A stretch of DNA of 59,258 bases from Pseudomonadales bacterium (GCA_016779585.1 JADHNI010000012.1:1-59258), one strand, 5' to 3'. Counted from the stretch's first letter, positions 9,417 through 18,217 are shown. Numbers and translations are program-made. The notes: generated by a model not told the origin, from the sequence alone.

Positions 9417-10847
9417 ATGACTCGCCAACTGTTTTCCTGTCTTCTGCTAATCAGCCTGTCCTTGGGTGGCCTTTATGCGTCTGCTGACGACGCGCAGGAT
9501 CTGATTCGGAGAATTGACCAGACCGGTGACAGGTTCGATAACCTGGCGATGGAAATCTGGGACCTGGCGGAGTTGGGTTACCTCGAGACCGAAAGCTCCA
9601 GTCGTCTGCAGGCAGTGCTTGAAGATGAGGGTTTCGAGATCGAGACAGGTGTGGCCGGGATTCCCACGGCATTTGTCGCGAGTTACGGAGAAGGGAAGCC
9701 GGTGATTGGCATACTGGCAGAATTCGATGCATTGCCAGGTATTTCGCAGGCCGCGACTCCGGTTCGCCAGTTGTTGGAGGACAAGCACGCCGGGCATGCC
9801 TGTGGTCATCACCTTTTTGGTGCAGGATCCACTGCAGCAGCAGTTGCGCTTCGACACTGGATGGAGATTAACCGGATACCCGGAACCCTCCGTCTTTACG
9901 GAACGCCAGCAGAAGAGGGTGGCTCGGGAAAGGTCTACATGGTCCGTGCCGGATTGTTTGATGATGTCGACACGGTGATCCATTGGCACCCATCCGACCG
10001 TAACTCCGCCAATGCTGAGAGCAGCCTCGCCAACAAGTCAGCCAGGTTCAAGTTTACCGGCACTTCTGCGCACGCGGCAGCCGCACCCGAGCGAGGTCGT
10101 TCAGCACTCGATGGCGTGGAAGCGATGAATTACATGGTGAACCTGATGCGTGAACATGTGCCGGAACAGACGCGGATCCACTATGTCATCACCCAGGGTG
10201 GGGAGGCACCAAACGTCGTCCCGGATTTCGCAGAGGTTTACTACTATGTTCGCCACCCCGACGCTGGCTATCTGGCAGGTATCTGGGAACGTGTTACCAA
10301 TGCAGCCAAGGCCGGGGCCCTTGGCACAGGGACTGAAGTCGACATTGAAGTGATGCACGGCAACCACTCGGTTCTTCCAAATGAGGTGCTCTCGCGGCGG
10401 ATGCACGCGAATCTCCAGAAGGTGGGTGGTGTTCGCTATAACGAGGATGAGCGCGCGTTTGCTGAGAAAATCAGTGAAACGCTGGGCGTCGCCAATTACA
10501 TCGGCATGGAAACACAGATCATGCCGTTTGAGATGCGAGAAGGGCGTGGATCTACAGACGTTGGGGATGTCAGCTGGACTGTGCCCACCGTTGGACTCAG
10601 GACCAGTACCTGGGTTCCGGGCACTGCGGCGCACTCCTGGCAGGCTATTGCAGCGGGAGGTACCACCATTGGTACCAAGGGTATGCGTGTCGCGGCGAAA
10701 GCCATGGCGCTGACCGGTCGCGACCTCTTTCTTGAGCCGGATCTTCTGGCAGCCGGGTGGCAGGAGTTCCACCAGCGCCGGGGCGAAGACTTCCAGTACG
10801 AGGCTTTGCTGGGTGACAGGAAACCCCCGCTGGATTATCGACGCTGA
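9417..10847 (+). CDS. Exported M20-family amidohydrolase (AbgB-like)
   Basis: A 476-residue zinc peptidase/amidohydrolase related to AbgB, the p-aminobenzoyl-glutamate hydrolase B subunit, and other M20D enzymes. A signal peptide is visible (residues 4-22, ending YASADD), so it acts outside the cytoplasm, unlike E. coli AbgB. Metal-ligand segments are HACGHHLFGAG, AEFDALPG, TPAEEGGSGK, an IHWHP histidine and a late TAAHSWQA histidine. The dimerisation insert TGTSAHAAAAPERGRSALD is intact. The substrate cannot be read from the sequence. ATG 9417 follows a CCGGAG box about 5 nt upstream. It appears to be transcribed alone. Confidence 0.88.
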   Translation: MTRQLFSCLLLISLSLGGLYASADDAQDLIRRIDQTGDRFDNLAMEIWDLAELGYLETESSSRLQAVLEDEGFEIETGVAGIPTAFVASYGEGKPVIGILAEFDALPGISQAATPVRQLLEDKHAGHACGHHLFGAGSTAAAVALRHWMEINRIPGTLRLYGTPAEEGGSGKVYMVRAGLFDDVDTVIHWHPSDRNSANAESSLANKSARFKFTGTSAHAAAAPERGRSALDGVEAMNYMVNLMREHVPEQTRIHYVITQGGEAPNVVPDFAEVYYYVRHPDAGYLAGIWERVTNAAKAGALGTGTEVDIEVMHGNHSVLPNEVLSRRMHANLQKVGGVRYNEDERAFAEKISETLGVANYIGMETQIMPFEMREGRGSTDVGDVSWTVPTVGLRTSTWVPGTAAHSWQAIAAGGTTIGTKGMRVAAKAMALTGRDLFLEPDLLAAGWQEFHQRRGEDFQYEALLGDRKPPLDYRR

Positions 10848-10904
10848 GTAAAAAGTAATAATTTCAGTCGGTTAGCCCGTTTCAGAAAAAGATTGTGCCA
10901 GGGG

Positions 10905-10944
10905 TTGTCTGACCCATGATCGGTGTTATAGTTATATATAACAC
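10905..10944 (+). promoter_or_regulatory. Promoter with overlapping GntR/YtrA-type operator
   Basis: A perfect inverted repeat GTGTTATA-N6-TATAACAC spans 10923-10944, the typical shape of a YtrA-subfamily GntR operator. A -35-like TTGTCT (10905-10910), a 16-nt spacer and a -10 TATAGT (10927-10932) place the promoter directly under the operator. Bound repressor would therefore block polymerase. It lies 34 bp before the gntR start, which predicts autorepression of the whole regulator-ABC operon. Confidence 0.75.
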
Positions 10945-10978
10945 TACTCAACTAACACGCAGCAAACCGTCCTAAACC

Positions 10979-11344
10979 GTGCAGATTCAGTTCCACGACA
11001 AGAGCCCAATCTATCGCCAGTTGGCCGACCGCCTGCGTGAAATGATTCTTGAGGGTGTCTACCGAAATGGCGATGCACTGCCGAGCGTGCGCCAGATTGC
11101 CAGCGATCATCGGATCAACCCGATCACCGTCTCCAAGAGTTTCCAGATTCTGGTGGATGATGGCCTGGTAGAGAAAAAGCGCGGGCTTGGCATGTATGTC
11201 ACGGATGGGGCGAAGGAGCAGTTGCTGCAGGATGAGCGAGAGCAGTTCATGCAGGAGGAGTTACCTGCATTTCTCGAGAGAGCGAATCGCCTTGGTTACT
11301 CGAGGGAGTCTTTACTTGAAATTCTGGCCCGGGAGGGGCAATGA
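10979..11344 (+). CDS. GntR family transcriptional regulator (YtrA subfamily)
   Basis: A 121-residue repressor-type regulator: an N-terminal GntR winged helix (YRQLADRLREMI through PSVRQIASDHRINPITVSKSF to VEKKRGLGMYV) and a short two-helix C-terminal tail instead of a large ligand domain. This is the YtrA architecture, which typically controls ABC-transporter operons. It starts with GTG 10979 and overlaps the downstream ATP-binding gene by 4 nt (ATGA). The palindrome at 10923-10944 is the likely self-operator. The inducer is unknown; in related systems cell-envelope antibiotics act as the signal. Confidence 0.92.
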   Translation: MQIQFHDKSPIYRQLADRLREMILEGVYRNGDALPSVRQIASDHRINPITVSKSFQILVDDGLVEKKRGLGMYVTDGAKEQLLQDEREQFMQEELPAFLERANRLGYSRESLLEILAREGQ

Positions 11345-12213
11345 GTGACGCTACCAATATTGTTGAAGTGCGAGATGTATCCAAGCACTACGGTGATTTT
11401 GCCGCTCTGTCAGATGTCCGGTTCACGATAGAACCTGGTTCCATCGTCGGCCTGATAGGACCCAACGGTGCTGGCAAGACGACAACGCTGAAGGCGATTC
11501 TTGGTCTGACCGACTTTGACGGTGAAATGACGGTGCTTGGTCGTGACCCCAGAAAGGGCAGGCACAAGGTAATGGAGCGAGTGTGTTTCATCGCTGATGT
11601 TGGTGTTCTGCCACGATGGCTGCGTGTCTCTGATGCGCTGGATTATATCGAAGGGGTGCATCCGAAGTTTAACCGGGCGAAAGCTGAGGCCATGCTCGCA
11701 GATACAAAAATCTCATCGAGACACAAGGTGAAGCAGCTCAGTAAAGGCATGGTGACGCAGCTTCACCTGGCACTGGTTATGGCGATAGAGGTGGACCTGC
11801 TGGTACTGGATGAACCGACCCTGGGCCTCGACATCCTGTATCGCAAGTCGTTCTACGAAAACCTGCTGAACGATTACTTCGACCACGAAACCAGTATTGT
11901 GATCAGTACTCACCAGGTTGAAGAGATCGAGTCGCTCCTCACGCACCTGCTGTTTATCAACCAGGGCAGGATTGTACTCGACTGTGCCATGGATGAACTG
12001 GATCAGGTGTACTCGGAAGTACTCGTCTCACCGGAGCAGTTGTCCAGTGCGACTGCGCTCAATCCTATTCACTCGAGGGACATGCTGGGACAGAAAGCCA
12101 TGATCTTTGAAAACGTGCCGCGCGGCGAACTGGCCGAACTGGGTGAACTGCATACGCCCAGTGTGGCGGACCTGTTTGTCGCGAAGATGCAGCGCCAGCG
12201 GGAGGCATCATGA
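11341..12213 (+). CDS. ABC transporter ATP-binding protein
   Basis: A 290-residue exporter-type ATPase. Walker A is GPNGAGKTT near residue 40, the signature motif is the variant LSKGM near residue 133, Walker B is LLVLDEPTLGLD, and the switch histidine is in STHQVEE. The last 80 residues form a small extension. It pairs with the permease encoded immediately downstream (4-nt overlap) and the YtrA-type regulator upstream. The gene set resembles the ytr exporters. The substrate is unknown. Confidence 0.92.
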   Translation: MSDATNIVEVRDVSKHYGDFAALSDVRFTIEPGSIVGLIGPNGAGKTTTLKAILGLTDFDGEMTVLGRDPRKGRHKVMERVCFIADVGVLPRWLRVSDALDYIEGVHPKFNRAKAEAMLADTKISSRHKVKQLSKGMVTQLHLALVMAIEVDLLVLDEPTLGLDILYRKSFYENLLNDYFDHETSIVISTHQVEEIESLLTHLLFINQGRIVLDCAMDELDQVYSEVLVSPEQLSSATALNPIHSRDMLGQKAMIFENVPRGELAELGELHTPSVADLFVAKMQRQREAS

Positions 12214-13136
12214 AGCAGTTGATGGTCCTTGTACGACGCGAATTCTGGGAGAACCGGAGCATTTTCGTGGTGCTGCCTGCGGTGATTACCGGCTTTTTCC
12301 TTTTGATCCTGTTGCTCGGTGCGGTTGCGTCACCCGGCGATGCGATGACAGTGACAATTGACGTTCAAAGCGACGAGGAAGTGGAATTCCTGGATGATCT
12401 TCTGGTTTCCGGACACTTGTATCACTACGCCTTGATGCAGCTTGATGCACGGACCATGGTCGAGCGTACGATGTACATCAATGCTGCCATGCAGTCACTC
12501 AGTGCGCCGTTGCTGTTCAGCCTCTGGTTTGTGATCTTCTTTTACCTTCTGGGCTCCCTGTACGACGATCGTAAGGATCGAAGCGTTCTTTTCTGGAAAT
12601 CACTGCCGGTGTCTGATGCGATGACGGTGGTCTCGAAACTGCTGACGGGACTCATCGTTGTTCCCCTGGTTTACCTGGCTGGGGTCATGTTGCTGCAGCT
12701 GTCGGCCCTGATCTTTGTCAGCATCAGTGCGTCAGGAACCGATATCTCGGCGGTGGATACGATCTGGCGACCGGCTGCCCTCTTCTCAACCTGGACCAGG
12801 TATATCGGCCTGTTGCTGTTTTACGGCCTCTGGGCCCTGCCATTTTTTGGCTGGCTCCTGGTGGTTTCAGCTTATGCAAAAAGTGCCCCGCTGGCCTGGG
12901 CAGCGGGTATACCGATCGCCATTCGCGTGGTTGAGGCGATCTTTACGGACCAGACCCGTGTCGGTGACTGGATGCAGGATCACATAATTCCGATCAGTTT
13001 CCTTGATCAACACCGTCCTATTGCTGAAAATGCATTCTCATACTTGTTCAGTCTGCAGATGCTGTCAGCGCTCGTGGTCGGTGGTGCTTTCATTTATCTG
13101 GCAATATGGCTAAGAGGCAAAGCAGATGAAATCTAA
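12210..13136 (+). CDS. ABC-2 type transporter permease
   Basis: A 308-residue membrane protein with about six helices: one near the N-terminus (residues 20-40), then after an extracytoplasmic loop of about 65 residues five more clustered at 95-300. The segment YDDRKDRSVLFWKSLPVSD is typical of ABC-2 permeases of the YtrC/D or NatB type. It overlaps its ATPase by 4 nt and the small lipoprotein gene by 11 nt, so one coupled operon encodes regulator, ATPase, permease and lipoprotein. The exported substrate is not evident. Confidence 0.88.
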   Translation: MKQLMVLVRREFWENRSIFVVLPAVITGFFLLILLLGAVASPGDAMTVTIDVQSDEEVEFLDDLLVSGHLYHYALMQLDARTMVERTMYINAAMQSLSAPLLFSLWFVIFFYLLGSLYDDRKDRSVLFWKSLPVSDAMTVVSKLLTGLIVVPLVYLAGVMLLQLSALIFVSISASGTDISAVDTIWRPAALFSTWTRYIGLLLFYGLWALPFFGWLLVVSAYAKSAPLAWAAGIPIAIRVVEAIFTDQTRVGDWMQDHIIPISFLDQHRPIAENAFSYLFSLQMLSALVVGGAFIYLAIWLRGKADEI

Positions 13137-13317
13137 ACTTCTGACTGTTTTTATCCTTGGTCTGGTCCTCACGGGGTGCAGTAAAGTCCCTTTGGGCAAC
13201 GGACCTTCTTTCCGGACACAGATGTGTGAACTCATGCAGTTGCGTGATTCAGGCGTGATTACCGAGCAGGAGTATCACACATCGAAAAAACTCATATTCA
13301 GCACGATGGTGCACTAA
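13126..13317 (+). CDS. Small lipoprotein with SHOCT-like C-terminus
   Basis: A 63-residue protein. Residues 1-17 form a lipoprotein signal ending in the lipobox LTGC, so the mature protein would be an acylated peptide of about 46 residues. The C-terminal stretch QLRDSGVITEQEYHTSKK resembles the SHOCT short helical motif (leucine, glycine, acidic helix, lysine). It starts inside the last codons of the permease gene (11-nt overlap), suggesting it is an accessory of the ABC exporter. No function is known. Confidence 0.75.
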   Translation: MKSKLLTVFILGLVLTGCSKVPLGNGPSFRTQMCELMQLRDSGVITEQEYHTSKKLIFSTMVH

Positions 13318-13327
13318 GGGGCGAGTT

Positions 13328-14005
13328 ATGGAGCTGCTTGTTGCAGGCTGTCTTGCGTTTCTACTGACCCACCTGGGTGTATCCGGGACGCCGCTTCGCG
13401 CGAAGCTCCAGGATGCGATAGGTGCTCAGCCGTATCTTGGTCTCTACTCGCTGCTGGCATTTGGTTCTCTCGGCCTGATGATTTACGGCTATTCGAAAGT
13501 GCCGCATTTCGAGTTCTTCTGGTATCCGTCGCAACCGGCTTACATGGTGACCAAAGGGTTGTTGTTGCTGTCCCTGGTGACCCTGGTGATGGGTACGCTG
13601 ACGAAAAACCCGACCCAGGTGATGAATGAGGAGGCTCTCGACCATGAGGTTGCGGGTATGCTCAAGATTACACGGCATCCCATCCAGTGGGGCATCCTGC
13701 TGTTTGCGATTGGCCACATTATTGCCAATGGCGACAAAGCCTCGCTGATGTTCTTCGGTACCTTTGCGCTCGTCTCGTTTTTCGGCATGTTGTCGATGGA
13801 CCAGCGCAAACGGGCAGAAGATGATCCCCGCTGGAAGAACTTCATGGCAACAACCTCCATGATGCCGTTTGCTGCGCTCGTTTCCGGTCGACAGGCGTTC
13901 AAGGCTACCGACATCAACTGGATGGGCCTGGTGGCCGGGTTCGGTCTCTATGCCGCGGTTTACTGGATGCACGACGTCGTCAGCGGTGGTGCCAGCCTGT
14001 TCTAG
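13328..14005 (+). CDS. NnrU family membrane protein
   Basis: A 225-residue integral membrane protein with about six helices. It matches NnrU through GLYSLLAFGSLGLMIYGY, the RHPIQWGILLFAIGHIIANGD motif with a membrane histidine, and the late DDPRWKNF segment. NnrU was named for a role near nitrite/nitric-oxide reduction genes, but its biochemical activity is unsettled and it resembles isoprenylcysteine methyltransferase-type folds. No denitrification genes are nearby. It starts 10 bp after the lipoprotein gene and may be the last gene of that operon. Confidence 0.88.
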   Translation: MELLVAGCLAFLLTHLGVSGTPLRAKLQDAIGAQPYLGLYSLLAFGSLGLMIYGYSKVPHFEFFWYPSQPAYMVTKGLLLLSLVTLVMGTLTKNPTQVMNEEALDHEVAGMLKITRHPIQWGILLFAIGHIIANGDKASLMFFGTFALVSFFGMLSMDQRKRAEDDPRWKNFMATTSMMPFAALVSGRQAFKATDINWMGLVAGFGLYAAVYWMHDVVSGGASLF

Positions 14006-14022
14006 CTGAACTTTTCACAATG

Positions 14023-14079
14023 GCTCTCTGCGAGAGCAAGCTGAGGGCTCTCCACACTAAAAGCTGAGAGCTCTCAGCT
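14023..14079. repeat. Cluster of palindromes between nnrU and serA
   Basis: GCTCTC-TGC-GAGAGC at 14023-14037 forms a 6-bp hairpin. AGCTGAGAGCTCTCAGCT at 14062-14079 is a perfect 18-bp palindrome. AGCTGA and GGCTC words recur between and after them. There is no T-run, so a standard terminator is not obvious. They may act as a weak terminator for nnrU or as a protein-binding site upstream of serA. Confidence 0.6.
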
Positions 14080-14140
14080 AAGCTGAAGGCTCCTAATACT
14101 CAGTATGAGAATTTCCCTCACCTAAATTCTGTGGCCCGTG

Positions 14141-14146
14141 TAAAAT
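14141..14146 (+). promoter_or_regulatory. Probable -10 element for serA
   Basis: TAAAAT at 14141-14146 lies 33 bp before the serA ATG, placing a transcript start near 14153. No good -35 is seen at the right distance. If the box is real, a GTG reading of serA from 14131 is excluded. Confidence 0.35.
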
Positions 14147-14178
14147 GCGCCCTTTTTCACGGGATCATCTCACCAACG

Positions 14179-15360
14179 ATGTACAAGATTCGCACTCTCA
14201 ACAATATTTCAGAGAAAGGCCTGAGCCGTTTCCCCTCCGATCACTATGAACTGGGGGACGTCGCGGAACCGGATGCCATTCTGCTGCGCAGTCATCAGCT
14301 GACCCCGGACGATGCGACTTCATCGCTGCTGGCAGTAGGTCGAGCCGGCGCCGGTGTCAACAACATCCCCGTCTCTGACTATACCGACAAGGGTATCGTG
14401 GTTTTCAACACACCTGGCGCGAACGCCAACGCCGTCAAGGAACTGGTAATGGTCGGCATGCTGCTGTCGTGCCGCGGCATCATCCCGGGCATCGAGTATG
14501 TGAACACTCTTGGGGATCACGAAGACAAGGCCGAGCTGAACAAGTTGGTGGAAGCCAGCAAGAAACAGTACAAGGGGCGTGAGCTTAAAGGCAAAACCCT
14601 GGGAGTGCTGGGACTGGGAGCCATCGGTTCCATGGTCGCCGATATGGCGCTCGAAATGGATATGAATGTTGTGGGTTATGACCCTGCGCTGTCTGTTGAG
14701 GCTGCCTGGCGGTTGTCCAGCCGCGTGGAGCGTATGGAAAACCTTGGCATGCTGTTTGGTCGTTCAGACATCGTTACACTGCATGTACCAGCGCTCGATG
14801 CTACCAGGGGCATGATCAATGCAGAAACGCTGGCACAGTTCCGCGATGGTGCAGTGCTGCTTAACTTTGCGCGTGAAGAAATTGTCGACAAGTATGCCAT
14901 CAGCCTGGCGCTGGATACCGGAAAAATTTCCCAGTACATCTCTGATTTCCCGACGCCGGGTCTGATCGGCAAACCCGGTGTGATTTCCACGCCGCACCTG
15001 GGTGCCAGCACCGAAGAGGCGGAAGAAAACTGTGCCATGATGGTTGCCGACCAGGTTCGAGATTTCCTGGAAAACGGCAATATCAAGAATTCTGTCAACT
15101 TTCCGGCGTTGAGTCTGGAGAGAACCCAGGGCTGCCACAGGATCGCACTGGCCAACAAGAACGTGCCACGAATCCTTGGTAGTGTCCTGTCGATACTGGC
15201 TGATCGGAACATCAATGTTGTCGATATGCTCAACAAGAGCCGTGAAGATGTGGCCTACAACCTCATCGATATCGAAACCCAACCGTCGGATGATCTGGTT
15301 GATGAGATCAGCGGTATTGAGGGTGTGATTAACGTCCGTATCCTGGAAGACCAGGCCTGA
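14179..15360 (+). CDS. serA: D-3-phosphoglycerate dehydrogenase
   Basis: First committed enzyme of serine synthesis, oxidising 3-phosphoglycerate with NAD. In 393 residues it shows the substrate-domain start, the Rossmann motif GLGAIGSMVAD near residue 145, the catalytic Arg/Glu region NFAREEIVD, the catalytic histidine in STPHLGAST, and a C-terminal ACT-like regulatory domain from about residue 325 (ILADRNINVVDM). The length corresponds to the short SerA with one ACT domain. ATG 14179 is preferred because a reading from GTG 14131 would include the likely promoter. It converges on mnmC with only 5 bp between the stops. Confidence 0.95.
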   Translation: MYKIRTLNNISEKGLSRFPSDHYELGDVAEPDAILLRSHQLTPDDATSSLLAVGRAGAGVNNIPVSDYTDKGIVVFNTPGANANAVKELVMVGMLLSCRGIIPGIEYVNTLGDHEDKAELNKLVEASKKQYKGRELKGKTLGVLGLGAIGSMVADMALEMDMNVVGYDPALSVEAAWRLSSRVERMENLGMLFGRSDIVTLHVPALDATRGMINAETLAQFRDGAVLLNFAREEIVDKYAISLALDTGKISQYISDFPTPGLIGKPGVISTPHLGASTEEAEENCAMMVADQVRDFLENGNIKNSVNFPALSLERTQGCHRIALANKNVPRILGSVLSILADRNINVVDMLNKSREDVAYNLIDIETQPSDDLVDEISGIEGVINVRILEDQA

Positions 15361-15365
15361 GTTGA

Positions 15366-17066
15366 TTACTTCCGGTCTCGCACGACGAAGCGGGCAGGGG
15401 AGAGCAACTGCTGCTCATCCAGACCCAGTGCTGCAGGTTCACGCAGGATCCTGCTGACGATGTGTTCCGCGCACAGGCGAGCGTGCGTCGCTCCCCGTGA
15501 TGCGAACGCCGTGCAGTAGTGCAGCCCCGGCTGGAACCCGTCCAATGCACTGACGCGGTTAACCAGTGCTGCTGCCTGCCAGTCTGGTGCCTGGCCGACG
15601 ACCGGCAGGCGATCCCTTGAAACTGCTCTTACGCCGGCCCAGGGTGTGACCTCTGTTTCGTCGATGTCCGCATATTGTCGGGCCGTTGCCAGCAATGATT
15701 GTGTTTCTTCATCCCTGACAATGTCACTGTCGATATTCTCGTAGGTGCCGCTGATGACCGACCTGCCATTGACGGTCGGGAAAATCGTTGCAAGGCTGTT
15801 GATGACATGGTTGATGTTGCGGGTGCCGACTTCGATAGCCTGACCTCGAATCGCGCGGACCTGGAGCTGCTCCGGCAGCAGTGAACGATTAAACCCGGTA
15901 GCGAGGATCACATGGTCAGTGTCGACCTTATCGACATCATCGATATGTGTTTGGATGATCCCGGGTTGTAGGTGGTCTGTTAGTTCCTGGAAAGACAGCC
16001 AACCGGCCTGGTGATAATAGGCGCCATCATCTCGCGCCTCGATTAACTGGTTAGGGAAGTCCGTTGCGATCTCCCGCAGTCGAAGCGTTTCTTCTTCCGT
16101 TCTTCCAATCCAGTGCAGTCCTGATGGATGAAATCCAGGCGCGTCCTGCATGAACTGGCTCGCCACCAGCGAAAACCGGTAGCGTGTTTCCGCCGCGCGG
16201 GCCAGCTGTGGGAGCACAGTGAGTTGCGGAATGGCTGACGGGCCTGCCTGTCCGCTGTCGTAGAGATCGCAGGTGATTTGCCGTTTCTTCAAGGCTTCAA
16301 AGCAGAACATTCCGGCGAGACCTGCACCGATAATGCTGATACTTTCCCGGCCGTGTGTGCTCGGCTTCCAGGCACCGGGTTTGGCGGCAAAAAGCATTTC
16401 TTTCTTGTGCCCGAAGCCATGGCGTTTGCCAGTTTCGAAACCAGCGCGCTCAAGTCCTCGCCTGACTGCTCCGGCAGCTGAGTAGGTGGCAATGTGCGCG
16501 CCTGGGCGCGAACGGGCATACATTTTTCGGTAAAGTGCTGGCTCCCACATGGCTTCGTTTCGCGCGGGTGCAAAGCCGTCCAGGTACCAGCAGTCCACCT
16601 CGGCATCCAGGTTGCCTAACGCGCGTTCGACGTCCTCGAAGATCAGCAACAGCCTGATGTTGGGTGCGAGCCAGATAACGTGCTGGCCCCGATACGGTGG
16701 GGGATAAGCCTGCAGCAGTGGAGCACTATGTGGGAAATCGAGGGTGTCCAGGAAGCGCGCAAGCTCCTGCCTGCCGACCGGATGTTTTTCGATGGACACG
16801 ATGTTCAACTGGCAGGAGTCCGGTGCATCCTGCCAGGTCTTGGCGGTGAGCAGACAATTCAGGCCAAAGCCAAAACCAAGTTCGCAGACGGTGACCTGGC
16901 TTTGCGCTCGCGGTTTACCTGCCAGTGACAACAGCGGTTCGACAAAGACCCGGGTTTTTTCTTCCAGGGGTGCTCCCCGGTGCCAGTAGATATCGCCATA
17001 TTTCCGGGAGACGGGGTTGCCTTCTTCCCAGTCGATCTCAGCAGTATCTACAAGATAAGACTGCAT
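15366..17066 (-). CDS. mnmC: Bifunctional tRNA mnm5(s2)U34 enzyme MnmC
   Basis: Completes the 5-methylaminomethyl group of wobble uridine-34 in tRNAs. The N-terminal half is a SAM methyltransferase (CELGFGFGLNCLL near residue 60, then CWYLDGFAPARNEAMW). The C-terminal half is an FAD-dependent oxidase (SIIGAGLAGMFCFEAL near residue 245, TPWAGVRAVSRDRLPVVG near residue 480). At 566 residues it is about 100 shorter than E. coli MnmC but both domains are present. The start at 17066 is chosen because ATG overlaps the sulfurtransferase stop (TGATG) and leads straight into the family N-terminus; an earlier start would add 14 unrelated residues. Confidence 0.9.
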   Translation of the reverse strand: MQSYLVDTAEIDWEEGNPVSRKYGDIYWHRGAPLEEKTRVFVEPLLSLAGKPRAQSQVTVCELGFGFGLNCLLTAKTWQDAPDSCQLNIVSIEKHPVGRQELARFLDTLDFPHSAPLLQAYPPPYRGQHVIWLAPNIRLLLIFEDVERALGNLDAEVDCWYLDGFAPARNEAMWEPALYRKMYARSRPGAHIATYSAAGAVRRGLERAGFETGKRHGFGHKKEMLFAAKPGAWKPSTHGRESISIIGAGLAGMFCFEALKKRQITCDLYDSGQAGPSAIPQLTVLPQLARAAETRYRFSLVASQFMQDAPGFHPSGLHWIGRTEEETLRLREIATDFPNQLIEARDDGAYYHQAGWLSFQELTDHLQPGIIQTHIDDVDKVDTDHVILATGFNRSLLPEQLQVRAIRGQAIEVGTRNINHVINSLATIFPTVNGRSVISGTYENIDSDIVRDEETQSLLATARQYADIDETEVTPWAGVRAVSRDRLPVVGQAPDWQAAALVNRVSALDGFQPGLHYCTAFASRGATHARLCAEHIVSRILREPAALGLDEQQLLSPARFVVRDRK

Positions 17067-17893
17067 CAGTCTCCAGTGGCGACAGGCCTTTCCGGGTCGC
17101 GGATCCACTCGCTCCAGGAACCGGCATAAAGCGCGGGCTCCGGGTAACCGGCAATCTTAAGCGCCAGGATGTTGTGGATAGCCGTGACCCCCGAGCCACA
17201 GTAGCAGACAAGATCGTCGCTTCTATTGAGACCAAGTGCTCGGAAATGCCTGTCCAGGTCCTCGGCAGATTTGAAATGACCATCAGACAGGTTTCCTGAG
17301 AAAGGAACACAAACTGCCCCGGGAATGTGGCCTGCCACAGGGTCTATGGGCTCCTGTTCGCCACGGAACCTAACTGCATCGCGGGCATCGAGCAGCTGGT
17401 GTTCTTGTGACAGGACATCCTTTAGCTCGCAGGACCTGGTCAGGGGTTCGGTTGCGCTGAAATTACCTTTGCTGCGTTGTCGACATTCGGTTTCAAGATC
17501 ATTGCCGCCAGAAACCCAGGCATCCAGTCCACCATCCAGGACCCTGACATTCTCATGACCCAGCCAGCGTGCCAGCCACCAGAAGCGCCCCGCAAAAGCC
17601 CCGTTATTCTGGTCGTAGCAAACCAGTACACAGTCACTGCTGACGCCCCAATCCTGAAACCTGGCCTCCAGTTTGGCTCGCACAGGCAGCGGGTGGCGGC
17701 CGCCATCACCTGGAGGACTTGAGAGGTCGCGATCCAGGTCGGCGTGGACTGCCCCGGGAATATGTCCGGCTTCAAAATCATGTCGGCCTTTCTCCAGGTC
17801 CCCGAGCGCTGCACGGCAGTCGAACAGCAGAAGGCTGTCTGCCTGGTCGGCCGCTGTCTCAGCCAGTTCCATAACGCCTATCAGCGGAAACAT
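17066..17893 (-). CDS. sseA: 3-mercaptopyruvate/thiosulfate sulfurtransferase
   Basis: A two-domain rhodanese of 275 residues. The inactive N-terminal domain includes HIPGAVHADLDRDLS and WWLARWLGHENVRVLDGG. The catalytic domain includes DARDAVRFRGEQEPID, HIPGAVCVPF and the active-site loop CGSGVTA. That loop sequence (CGSG rather than CRKG) favours mercaptopyruvate as sulfur donor. A GGAGG ribosome site for it lies in the last codons of the SUI1 gene, whose TGA directly abuts its ATG. Its place next to mnmC suggests, but does not prove, a sulfur role in tRNA thiolation. Confidence 0.9.
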   Translation of the reverse strand: MFPLIGVMELAETAADQADSLLLFDCRAALGDLEKGRHDFEAGHIPGAVHADLDRDLSSPPGDGGRHPLPVRAKLEARFQDWGVSSDCVLVCYDQNNGAFAGRFWWLARWLGHENVRVLDGGLDAWVSGGNDLETECRQRSKGNFSATEPLTRSCELKDVLSQEHQLLDARDAVRFRGEQEPIDPVAGHIPGAVCVPFSGNLSDGHFKSAEDLDRHFRALGLNRSDDLVCYCGSGVTAIHNILALKIAGYPEPALYAGSWSEWIRDPERPVATGD

Positions 17894-18217
17894 TCAGCCT
17901 CCTGCCAGTTTTACGGTGAAGCCCCTGGCTTCCAGCAGGGGTTTGATGATTTCGCGTTTATCGCCCTGGATCAGGATATCCGCACCTTCAATGGAGCCTC
18001 CCACGCCGCACTTGTTCTTCAGTTCCTTTGCCACTTTCTTGAGGTCCGCATCGGTTAGCGGCAGACCTTTGACCTGGGTGACTGGTTTGCCGTTCCTGCC
18101 CTTGGTCTGACGATGCAGCCGAACAATGCCATCGCCATCAGGCGTCTTCTCGATGGTTTCTTTAGCCGCTTCCTTCCATGAAGGGTCAGTGGAATAGACG
18201 ATTCGCTTCTTGCTCAT
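17894..18217 (-). CDS. yciH: SUI1/eIF1-like protein (YciH family)
   Basis: A 107-residue bacterial homolog of eukaryotic initiation factor 1. The conserved core is visible as GRNGKPVTQVKGLPL, then KKVAKELKNKCGVGGSIEG and ILIQGDKREIIKPLLEARGF. In E. coli YciH can affect initiation accuracy and is not essential. The gene overlaps its upstream neighbour by 4 nt (ATGA) and abuts the sulfurtransferase downstream, so all three should be co-translated. Confidence 0.93.
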   Translation of the reverse strand: MSKKRIVYSTDPSWKEAAKETIEKTPDGDGIVRLHRQTKGRNGKPVTQVKGLPLTDADLKKVAKELKNKCGVGGSIEGADILIQGDKREIIKPLLEARGFTVKLAGG

